Part shown: positions 1 through 4,883 of the stretch, in pieces
Position numbering within the stretch: position 1 is the first letter of the stretch
Layout of the letters: every line of letters begins with the position of its first letter
From: Alkaliphilus sp.
Lineage (GTDB): Bacteria; Bacillota; Clostridia; Peptostreptococcales; Thermotaleaceae
Length of the DNA: 5,315 nt
Direction: 5' to 3'
Assembly: GCA_018335765.1 (NCBI GenBank)
Contig: JAGXRU010000257.1
Span: 1 to 5,315 of the forward strand
Made by a program: the position numbers and the translations under genes
The notes under the pieces: model-generated
What the model saw: only the letters and a program-made list of their open reading frames with translations
Databases searched by the model: none
What the model was told of the DNA's origin: nothing

Positions 1-135
1 ATATGGTTCTGTTAAGTCCGTAGAGGGTACAGAAGTATCTCTGATATATATGACAGTAAATGTTGTTATAGAAATTGCGAAAATCAGCATCATAGCAACT
101 AAAAATATTTGGAAGCATTTCTTATATTTAAACAC
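1..135 (-). CDS. N-terminal part of an unknown membrane-anchored or secreted protein (runs off the left edge)
   Basis: This is an open frame of 45 codons that reaches the window edge without a stop. It starts at GTG (135-133). An AGGGGG Shine-Dalgarno site at 148-143 lies 7 bases before it, which supports this start over the overlapping TTG at 137. The peptide begins MFKYKKCFQIF, so there are three lysines in the first six residues. A hydrophobic stretch at about residues 8-30 (FQIFLVAMMLIFAISITT and on) follows, then a polar segment (RDTSVPSTDLTEP). This is the layout of an uncleaved signal anchor or a signal peptide, with the rest of the protein probably outside the membrane. No cysteine lipobox is visible after the hydrophobic core. 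The gene begins 25 bases after the TraX stop codon on the same strand, so the two are probably co-transcribed. The family cannot be recognised from this fragment. Confidence 0.6.
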   Translation of the reverse strand, partial: MFKYKKCFQIFLVAMMLIFAISITTFTVIYIRDTSVPSTDLTEPY

Positions 136-142
136 AATTTGT

Positions 143-148
143 CCCCCT
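143..148 (-). promoter_or_regulatory. Ribosome binding site that fixes a GTG start
   Basis: On the minus strand the sequence AGGGGG is followed by a 7-base spacer and then GTG. It lies in the short gap after the TraX stop codon and is the main evidence that a second gene begins here. Confidence 0.6.
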
Positions 149-160
149 TGACATAATAAT

Positions 161-874
161 TTAAGCAAATAGCAAGAATCTTAAAATATACAAAACAATT
201 AAGTGCAATGGGTAAATAATATAAAATCCCCATTTAATAAGATTTGATTTCTTGCCTATTTTACCATTGTATAGTGCGAATATTGGAATTGCTAAAAGAA
301 CTCCGAAACGAGAAAGAACTATCCAACCATGCTCGGCTACACCAGGAATAGCGTACAAAAAAATCCCTATGATAGCAAAACTAATTATTTGTTTTTTAAA
401 ATTATCTCTAAAAATACCCAAAAAAACAATCCACAAAACACCAATATAGTTCCAATTAGCTGTCCAAGCAAGCATGCAGCATAATGCAACAACAAGTGGT
501 TTCATCCAGAGAGAAAGTTTGGTATTTAAACAGGCAATTAATGCAACTAAACCCATCGTCAGACTCCAAATTACACTAGTCGCTTGCCACCATTTTAGAT
601 CAAAGTACATCAAATATGGGAAATGAGATACAACAGCTAAAAGAAAAAGGCGAGATGTGTATTTTTTAATATCTGATGTATAAAAATATCCTTCAGCTAT
701 TAAAAAACACATTATTGGTGCGGCAAGCCTCCCAAAAACATGAAGGAAAATATCTAATGGAGTGCCTTTAGGCACTAGCCATACAGATGCGTGGTCAAGT
801 ATCATAACTATAACAGCTATTACTTTCAAGTTATTTGAGGTTATAAATTTTGTGTACTTTATTGTAGTTTCTAT
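161..874 (-). CDS. TraX-family integral membrane protein (putative acyl/acetyltransferase-like)
   Basis: The protein is a polytopic membrane protein of the TraX family. The founding member, TraX of the F plasmid, is required for N-acetylation of F pilin. Chromosomal TraX-like proteins of Firmicutes are mostly uncharacterised, so the substrate is unknown. Visible family features (237-residue numbering) are the N-terminal segment TSNNLKVIAVIVMILDH with D27-H28, the block GRLAAPIMCFLIAEGYFYT at 48-66, R75 in KKYTSRLFLLAVVSHFPY, and a C-terminal helix containing YPLHL at 221-225. Most of the rest is hydrophobic helix. The start is unusual. The first normal start codon in frame is TTG at 829, which has no Shine-Dalgarno site and would cut off TSNN of the family-like N-terminus. 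Upstream, AGGAG at 887-883 sits 8 bases before an in-frame ATA at 874-872, and the frame stays open to a stop at 901-899. I therefore place the start at 874. The conservative alternative is 829, giving 222 residues. The family call is firm; the start is an inference. Confidence 0.85.
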   Translation of the reverse strand: METTIKYTKFITSNNLKVIAVIVMILDHASVWLVPKGTPLDIFLHVFGRLAAPIMCFLIAEGYFYTSDIKKYTSRLFLLAVVSHFPYLMYFDLKWWQATSVIWSLTMGLVALIACLNTKLSLWMKPLVVALCCMLAWTANWNYIGVLWIVFLGIFRDNFKKQIISFAIIGIFLYAIPGVAEHGWIVLSRFGVLLAIPIFALYNGKIGKKSNLIKWGFYIIYPLHLIVLYILRFLLFA

Positions 875-882
875 TTCATCAT

Positions 883-887
883 CTCCT
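883..887 (-). promoter_or_regulatory. Ribosome binding site for the TraX gene, pointing to an ATA start
   Basis: On the minus strand AGGAG is followed by 8 bases and then ATA in the TraX frame. The two ATG codons between them (882-880 and 879-877) are out of frame and reach a stop after one or two more codons, so they cannot start TraX. No ATG, GTG or TTG occurs in frame between the upstream stop (901-899) and the TTG at 829. Confidence 0.5.
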
Positions 888-963
888 ACTAAATATAATT
901 AATATTAACTTCTCCGAATCTAATAATACTTCTTTTTGTAATTTGATTTCGTTTAGTTTTCTT

Positions 964-972
964 AGTATATCA
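964..972 (-). promoter_or_regulatory. Weak candidate extended -10 promoter for the TraX gene
   Basis: On the minus strand the sequence TGATATACT matches an extended -10 element (TGN followed by TATACT, 5 of 6 to TATAAT). No good -35 box lies at the usual distance. It would give a leader of about 80 bases before the proposed TraX start. In DNA this rich in A and T such a match can arise by chance. Confidence 0.25.
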
Positions 973-1017
973 CTTAATCTTTTTCTCCAGCTATAATGTT
1001 TTATAAAATCCTTTCTT

Positions 1018-1042
1018 TATTGTTATAGATATTGTTATAGAT
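1018..1042. repeat. Perfect 12-base tandem repeat, two copies
   Basis: The unit ATTGTTATAGAT occurs twice without a mismatch at 1019-1030 and 1031-1042, and the repeat period extends one base to the left. It lies between the two divergent genes, outside the promoters I can recognise. It could be a regulator site or a slippage product. Confidence 0.75.
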
Positions 1043-1128
1043 TATGTAATCAATGTCTATCTCACATTGCATGCGTGTAGGCTAATTATAACACGAACCG
1101 AGTATGTTTTCTAGGAAAATCGAAGATT

Positions 1129-1155
1129 CTAGGTGTTTTAGGTGTTTTAGGTGCT
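1129..1155. repeat. 9-base tandem repeat, three near-identical copies
   Basis: The copies are CTAGGTGTT, TTAGGTGTT and TTAGGTGCT, differing only at one base each from the middle copy. Because the period is a multiple of three, a short frame starting at ATG 1104 reads a repeated Arg-Cys-Phe, but it has no ribosome binding site and only 22 codons, so I do not call it a gene. Confidence 0.75.
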
Positions 1156-1180
1156 TTCTACTACATATTTAAGGAACAAA

Positions 1181-1251
1181 GACAATGTTTTTATTTAGAG
1201 AAACCTTATTAGGTGATATTTTAAGTCTGACTTAAATTCTCGAATATTGTC
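1181..1251 (+). repeat. Nested inverted repeat (possible structured RNA or operator)
   Basis: Three pairs of arms are nested around one centre. They are GACAAT (1181-1186) with ATTGTC (1246-1251), GAGAA (1198-1202) with TTCTC (1237-1241), and TTTAAGT (1220-1226) with ACTTAAA (1230-1236) around a 3-base loop. The arms are AT-rich and no T-run follows, so this is not a typical terminator. It lies just upstream of the likely promoter of the cyclic di-GMP gene, which makes a protein-binding role more likely than a leader RNA. Confidence 0.4.
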
Positions 1252-1267
1252 ACTAATTAAAATGCAT

Positions 1268-1297
1268 TTGACTGAAAATACAAAAGTAATGTACAAT
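1268..1297 (+). promoter_or_regulatory. Likely housekeeping-sigma promoter for the GGDEF/HD-GYP gene
   Basis: TTGACT (1268-1273, 5 of 6 to the consensus) is followed by 18 bases and TACAAT (1292-1297, 5 of 6). Transcription would start near 1304, giving a leader of roughly 77 bases before the ATG at 1381. Confidence 0.55.
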
Positions 1298-1380
1298 CAA
1301 GGAGGTAGATATTTAGAGAATGAGAGTACGAAAAATCAAATAGTTGGCAGCAAATTAATAGGTTAGGGTGAGGTATAAAA

Positions 1381-3738
1381 ATGTACAGATTTTTATTAAT
1401 ATTATTTTTAGGAATATTCATTAGTTCAGCTAGTGCATATGCAGAGGTTCCAGATTTTGATTATTTTGAGCTGTTTAATGAGCATGGGTCAGTCATACTT
1501 ATCATCGATGTTGAATCCGGAAAAATTGAGTTCTCTAATGAAGCAGCTCAAAAATTTTATGGATATTCAAGAGAAAAGCTAGAGTCTATGACTATTCAAG
1601 ATATCAACGCCATGACACCTGAAGAAATAGAGCGAGAAAGAATTGCCGCTGCTGAAGAACAAAGAAATCATTTTATTTTTGAGCATAGAATATCCAACGG
1701 AGAAATAAGAAATGTTGAAGTGTTTTCCTATCCTTATGTTACAGAAAATAGAACCCTGTTATTTTCGATTATTAAGGACATTACGCCAACGGTTCAGTTG
1801 GCCGAACAAAAAGCAGGTCAGAGGTTTTTTTATAGCATAGCAATGCTAGTATTGATGATTTTTCTTACTATGCTCAGTGCGAGATTATACAATATTGTTA
1901 GAAAATACAAAAAAGAACAAATATTACTCTTAGAAAGCGAAAGGAAGAATAAAACAACAATATCTAACATACAAGGAATGGTTTATAGGTGCAAATATGA
2001 TGAATATTGGACTATGGAATATGTTAGTGACGGATGTCTAAATTTAACAGGCTACAAACCAGATGAATTCATTGATAATGCTGTAATTGATTTTAATAGT
2101 ATTATAGAAGAAGATTTCAGAGAAATACTGAGAGGAAAATGGAAACTCGCAATGGAACAAGCTTCTATTTTTGAGCAAGAATATCCGTTAATAGCAAAAG
2201 ATGGTTCGAAAAGATGGGTTCTTGAGCGTGGACAAATAATTTATACTGAAGATGGTAAAATAAATGCTTTAGAGGGCATAATTACTGATATTACTAGTCT
2301 TAAAACTAGTGAAGAAAAAGCAAGAGAATATCATGAAAAACTTTACGCAACACTTATTTCTGTAGGGGACGGAGTTATTACCACTGACAAAGAAGGTAAA
2401 ATAGAGTTAATAAATCCTGTAACACAAAATATAACAGGTTGGAATCAGGAGGAAGCTTTTGGTGAAGATTTTGATACTTTGTTCAATATTATCAATGAGT
2501 ATACTCGAGAAAAAACAGAAAGCCCTGTAAAAAAGGCATTTGAAACTAAATCTATAATAGAGCTTGCTAATCATACTTTGTTAATTTCAAAGGATGGCAT
2601 AGAAACGCCGATAGAAGATACAGCGGCACCAATTTTGGATAAAACAGGTAATGTAGTAGGTTCAGTTGTGATTTTTAGAGATAACTCAGAAAAACATAGA
2701 AAAAAGAAAGAGATTGAATACATCAGTTTTCATGACTATCTAACAGGATTATATAATCGCAGATTTTTCGAAGAAGAGTTAAAAAGACTAGATTATATAA
2801 GAAATTATCCCCTGTCAGTAATTATGATTGATGTAAACGGATTAAAAATAATTAATGACTCATTTAGTCATAATGCAGGAGATGAACTAATAATAAAAAT
2901 AGCTAAAGTGTTGGCAGATGAATGCAGGCAGGATGACATTGTTGCAAGATATGGGGGAGATGAATTTATTATATTATTACCAAAAACAAATGAAGCAGAT
3001 GTTGAAATATTATCAGACAGAATCAAACAAGCAATTGAAAAAGAGAAAATAATGGATTTGGAAATTTCTGTTTCGTTAGGCTGGGACACAAAATACTACG
3101 ATGGTCAAAGTTTTTCACAGATAATAAATAATGCTGAAAATTATATGTATCAGAAAAAAATTGTGGAAAATTCAAGCAAGAGAAGTCTGGTAATTAAATC
3201 AATTTTGAATACTCTACTCGTTAAAAACCCAAGAGAAAAGGAACATTCTAAACGTGTTAGTATGTTCAGCGAAGAAATCGGTATCGCCTATAATTTAAGC
3301 AAAGATGAGATTAAAAACCTTAAGGTTGCAGGTGAACTGCATGATATAGGCAAAATTGCTGTTGATGATAGTATCCTTAATAAAATAGAAAAATTGACAG
3401 AAGAAGAGTGGAAAGAAATTAAGAAACATCCTGAAACAGGCTTTAGAATCATCTCAACTACTAATGAATATATTAACATTTCGGAAACGATCTGCACGCA
3501 TCATGAAAGATGGGATGGCAAAGGTTATCCTAATGGGTTGAAAGGGGAAGAAATTCCACTTGAAGCCAGAATTGTTGCTATTGCGGATGCATATGACGCA
3601 ATGACAAGCCAGAGGCCTTATCGAGAGCCTTTAAGCAGGGAAGAAGCCGCTGAGGAACTGAAAAGGAACGCTGGGACTCAGTTTGATCCTGCTATAGTGA
3701 AGGTGTTTCTTGAAAAAGTATTAGATGTTAAATATTAA
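1381..3738 (+). CDS. Membrane-bound PAS sensor with GGDEF (diguanylate cyclase) and HD-GYP (phosphodiesterase) domains
   Basis: This 785-residue signalling protein should control the second messenger cyclic di-GMP. In order it has a signal peptide (1-21, cleavage probably after AYA), an S-box PAS domain (about 29-138, with NEAAQKFYGYS and HRISNGEIRNVEV), a membrane helix (about 149-169), a second PAS (about 190-307), a third PAS (about 315-437), GGDEF (about 443-595) and HD-GYP (about 605-782). The GGDEF domain keeps metal residue D484, N492, D501, the exact GGDEF motif (525-529) and a product-inhibition I-site R516-x-x-D519 five residues before it. D501 is the guanine-contacting Asp; a Ser at this position marks the Hypr enzymes that make cyclic GMP-AMP. 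The HD-GYP domain keeps H622, H654-D655 (HDIGK), H683, H707-H708, the GYP motif (715-717) and D736. Both output domains therefore look active. The ATG start has a GAGG ribosome binding site 7 bases upstream. The ligands of the PAS domains cannot be read from sequence. Confidence 0.95.
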   Translation: MYRFLLILFLGIFISSASAYAEVPDFDYFELFNEHGSVILIIDVESGKIEFSNEAAQKFYGYSREKLESMTIQDINAMTPEEIERERIAAAEEQRNHFIFEHRISNGEIRNVEVFSYPYVTENRTLLFSIIKDITPTVQLAEQKAGQRFFYSIAMLVLMIFLTMLSARLYNIVRKYKKEQILLLESERKNKTTISNIQGMVYRCKYDEYWTMEYVSDGCLNLTGYKPDEFIDNAVIDFNSIIEEDFREILRGKWKLAMEQASIFEQEYPLIAKDGSKRWVLERGQIIYTEDGKINALEGIITDITSLKTSEEKAREYHEKLYATLISVGDGVITTDKEGKIELINPVTQNITGWNQEEAFGEDFDTLFNIINEYTREKTESPVKKAFETKSIIELANHTLLISKDGIETPIEDTAAPILDKTGNVVGSVVIFRDNSEKHRKKKEIEYISFHDYLTGLYNRRFFEEELKRLDYIRNYPLSVIMIDVNGLKIINDSFSHNAGDELIIKIAKVLADECRQDDIVARYGGDEFIILLPKTNEADVEILSDRIKQAIEKEKIMDLEISVSLGWDTKYYDGQSFSQIINNAENYMYQKKIVENSSKRSLVIKSILNTLLVKNPREKEHSKRVSMFSEEIGIAYNLSKDEIKNLKVAGELHDIGKIAVDDSILNKIEKLTEEEWKEIKKHPETGFRIISTTNEYINISETICTHHERWDGKGYPNGLKGEEIPLEARIVAIADAYDAMTSQRPYREPLSREEAAEELKRNAGTQFDPAIVKVFLEKVLDVKY

Positions 3739-3764
3739 TTTATTAATGAAGAAATATATTTGTT

Positions 3765-4202
3765 CTATTCATGGTCCAGTTCAATTTCTTGTATTACGGC
3801 TTTGCGTTCGGATTCTTTAAGAAGTGCAAAGTCAAGTGTTTTTAATAATAAAATATGAGTACTTACTCCAATACCAATCGCAATTAGCAATAGTTTTATG
3901 TGTAGATTAGCCATAATGAAAATAGAGATTGTTAGAGAAAGCCATAAAAATAATAATGCCACAATCTTTGTGCTTCGCTTAACTGCTCGATAAGTCAAGT
4001 AATTGTATATATAAGCACCGAAAAATTTATGATTTATGAGCCAATCATATAGTCGTTTTGAGCTTCGAACATAGCAATAGGAAGCCAGTAACAGAAAAGG
4101 TGTAGTTGGAAGCATTGGAATAAATATACCAACAATCCCAAATGTTAGAGATGCAGAGCCAGCAAAAATCAGAAAATATTTTTTTATAGATTTTACGATC
4201 AT
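3765..4202 (-). CDS. DUF454 (YbaN-like) inner-membrane protein
   Basis: The protein has 145 residues and belongs to the DUF454 family, which includes E. coli YbaN; its function is not established. The family signature is clear: GIVGIFIPMLPTTPFLLLA (22-40), then an aromatic and Arg/Ser-rich stretch YCYVRSSKRLYDWLINH (42-58) and FFGAYIYNY (60-68). One hydrophobic region covers about 9-41. A second covers about 80-120 and probably holds two membrane helices. A charged tail (KESERKAVIQEIELDHE) ends the protein. The ATG start is preceded by AGGAAAGG with an 8-base spacer. It is transcribed towards the cyclic di-GMP gene, with 26 bases between the stop codons, so the two are not in one operon. The likely promoter lies at 4365-4393, with a hairpin in the leader. 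Length and layout are normal for the family. Confidence 0.88.
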   Translation of the reverse strand: MIVKSIKKYFLIFAGSASLTFGIVGIFIPMLPTTPFLLLASYCYVRSSKRLYDWLINHKFFGAYIYNYLTYRAVKRSTKIVALLFLWLSLTISIFIMANLHIKLLLIAIGIGVSTHILLLKTLDFALLKESERKAVIQEIELDHE

Positions 4203-4231
4203 AATGAGTACCTTTCCTAATAGAGAATTTA

Positions 4232-4253
4232 AAGGGTAGCAAAAGCTACCCTT
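4232..4253 (-). other. Perfect 9-base-pair hairpin in the DUF454 leader
   Basis: AAGGGTAGC and GCTACCCTT flank a 4-base loop. On the minus strand the stem ends about 30 bases before the DUF454 start codon and is followed by TTTAAATTCTC, which is not a strong U-run. On the plus strand CTTCTTGG follows, also not a clean U-run. It may be a weak terminator or attenuator, or a stabilising leader stem; I cannot decide which. Confidence 0.6.
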
Positions 4254-4364
4254 CTTGGATCTATTTTTAACTATTTTATCTAAACATTTTTACAACCATT
4301 TTCTCGCATTTTCAAAGGGGTAACATATTAAAATTAATAATAATTATTACTTTGTTATGATTTC

Positions 4365-4393
4365 ATTTTATTATTGCTGTAACAATGTGTCAA
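4365..4393 (-). promoter_or_regulatory. Strong housekeeping-type promoter for the DUF454 gene
   Basis: On the minus strand a perfect TTGACA (4393-4388) is followed by exactly 17 bases and TAAAAT (4370-4365, 5 of 6 to the consensus). Transcription would begin near 4358 and give a leader of about 155 bases that contains the hairpin at 4232-4253. It is the best promoter match in the window. Confidence 0.65.
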
Positions 4394-4405
4394 TATAAAT
4401 ATTGA
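4390..4405. promoter_or_regulatory. 16-base palindrome over the -35 box of the DUF454 promoter (candidate operator)
   Basis: TCAATAT and ATATTGA are perfect inverted copies around a 2-base centre. The left arm shares four bases with the -35 box. A dimeric repressor bound here would block RNA polymerase. The arms are AT-rich, so chance is not excluded. Confidence 0.45.
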
Positions 4406-4540
4406 AAGCAAAAATAGCGAAACCATTGAAATTTTTCGGAAGATTAAGTGCGTTGTTCTTTGTTTGGAATAGATGATTGTACATACTTAAAGGAACGTGG
4501 AAGGTTTATTAATTCTAAATATTGGCTCTTGTATGATGTT

Positions 4541-4563
4541 TGAAGTAAGAATACTTTACTTCA
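4541..4563. promoter_or_regulatory. Inverted repeat directly upstream of the ywbE promoter (candidate operator)
   Basis: TGAAGTAA (4541-4548) and TTACTTCA (4556-4563) are perfect 8-base inverted arms around 7 bases. The right arm ends at the base just before the -35 box at 4564. This position suits an activator or repressor site. No T-run follows, so it is not a terminator. Confidence 0.45.
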
Positions 4564-4592
4564 TTGACAAGACAAATTTTGTGGAATAAACT
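4564..4592 (+). promoter_or_regulatory. Likely promoter for ywbE and the following gene
   Basis: A perfect TTGACA (4564-4569) is followed by 17 bases and TAAACT (4587-4592, 4 of 6 to TATAAT). Transcription would start near 4599 and give a leader of about 79 bases before the ywbE ATG. Confidence 0.5.
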
Positions 4593-4677
4593 AATTATGA
4601 TGTTGGATGTATAAAGTAATAATAATGATAATATTTTTATTCTTATCACAAACTACCACTGAAAGAGGATTGATCAA

Positions 4678-4872
4678 ATGAATGGAAACAATCGTGAACA
4701 TATTAAACAAGGTGCGAGAGTCAGAATTGTACAGAAACAGGATCAACGTTCGGGTAAATTGACCGAAGGGGTAGTTTTTAAAATTCTTACAAACACTACC
4801 AGTCATCCTCATGGCATTAAGGTGATGCTTGAAAATGGCATAGTAGGAAGAGTTAAGGAAATATTTAATTAA
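4678..4872 (+). CDS. ywbE: YwbE family protein (DUF2196)
   Basis: This is a 64-residue protein of the YwbE family, common in Firmicutes and of unknown function. The family pattern is complete: an N-terminal NREHIKQGARVRIVQKQDQRSGKLTEGVV stretch centred on DQRSGKLTEG (22-31), then SHPHGIKV (42-49) and GIVGRVKEI (54-62). The length equals that of B. subtilis YwbE as I remember it. The short strand-forming, basic sequence (VRIVQK, GVVFKIL, IKVMLENG, GRVKEI) suggests a small beta-barrel that could bind nucleic acid; that is inference. The ATG has an AGAGGA ribosome binding site 8 bases upstream. It is the first gene of a probable two-gene operon with the RNase H-like gene, 11 bases downstream. 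Confidence 0.93.
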   Translation: MNGNNREHIKQGARVRIVQKQDQRSGKLTEGVVFKILTNTTSHPHGIKVMLENGIVGRVKEIFN

Positions 4873-4873
4873 T

Positions 4874-4879
4874 GGAGGT
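4874..4879 (+). promoter_or_regulatory. Ribosome binding site that decides the start of the RNase H-like gene
   Basis: GGAGGT is followed by 4 bases and ATG at 4884. The in-frame ATG at 4872, which overlaps the ywbE stop codon, would lie before this site and has no such site of its own, so the start at 4884 is preferred. Confidence 0.65.
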
Positions 4880-4883
4880 AAAA

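Larger units (their letters stand above)
875..1380. other. Divergent intergenic region between the TraX gene and the cyclic di-GMP gene
   Basis: About 500 AT-rich bases lie between two divergently transcribed genes. They hold the TraX ribosome binding site, a weak minus-strand promoter candidate near 964-972, a 12-base tandem repeat at 1018-1042, a 9-base tandem repeat at 1129-1155, a nested inverted repeat at 1181-1251 and a plus-strand promoter at 1268-1297. I found no convincing gene and no cyclic di-GMP riboswitch (the GEMM-type conserved core is not visible). Confidence 0.6.
4203..4677. other. Divergent intergenic region between DUF454 and ywbE
   Basis: About 475 AT-rich bases hold regulatory elements for both flanking genes. 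On the minus strand there is a near-consensus promoter with a palindrome and a leader hairpin. On the plus strand there is a promoter with an adjacent inverted repeat. Between about 4406 and 4540 I see nothing I can name; short frames there lack ribosome binding sites. Confidence 0.6.

Noticed and set aside
148..153. TTGACA on the plus strand
   Set aside because: No -10 box lies at the right distance and no plus-strand gene follows.
252..449. Plus-strand frame of 65 codons
   Set aside because: It is antisense to the TraX gene, has no ribosome binding site, and its composition follows from the opposite coding strand.
1289..1366. Plus-strand frame of 25 codons ending just before the cyclic di-GMP gene
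   Set aside because: It has no ribosome binding site and begins inside the predicted promoter, so it would not be transcribed from it.
875..1380. Possible cyclic di-GMP riboswitch before the GGDEF/HD-GYP gene
   Set aside because: The conserved core of the GEMM class is not visible, and the region is too poor in G and C to fold as one by eye.
2868..3089. Minus-strand frame of 73 codons inside the GGDEF region
   Set aside because: It is a shadow of a strongly conserved coding region on the plus strand.
3288..3497. Minus-strand frame of 69 codons inside the HD-GYP region
   Set aside because: It is a shadow; the plus strand here encodes the conserved HD-GYP motifs.
4045..4242. Minus-strand frame of 65 codons overlapping the DUF454 start
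   Set aside because: It is in another frame of the DUF454 gene, which has a clear family signature and its own ribosome binding site. A start in the leader has no such support.
4591..4812. Minus-strand frame of 73 codons over the ywbE start
   Set aside because: It is antisense to a well-recognised gene and its promoter; the peptide has no family features.
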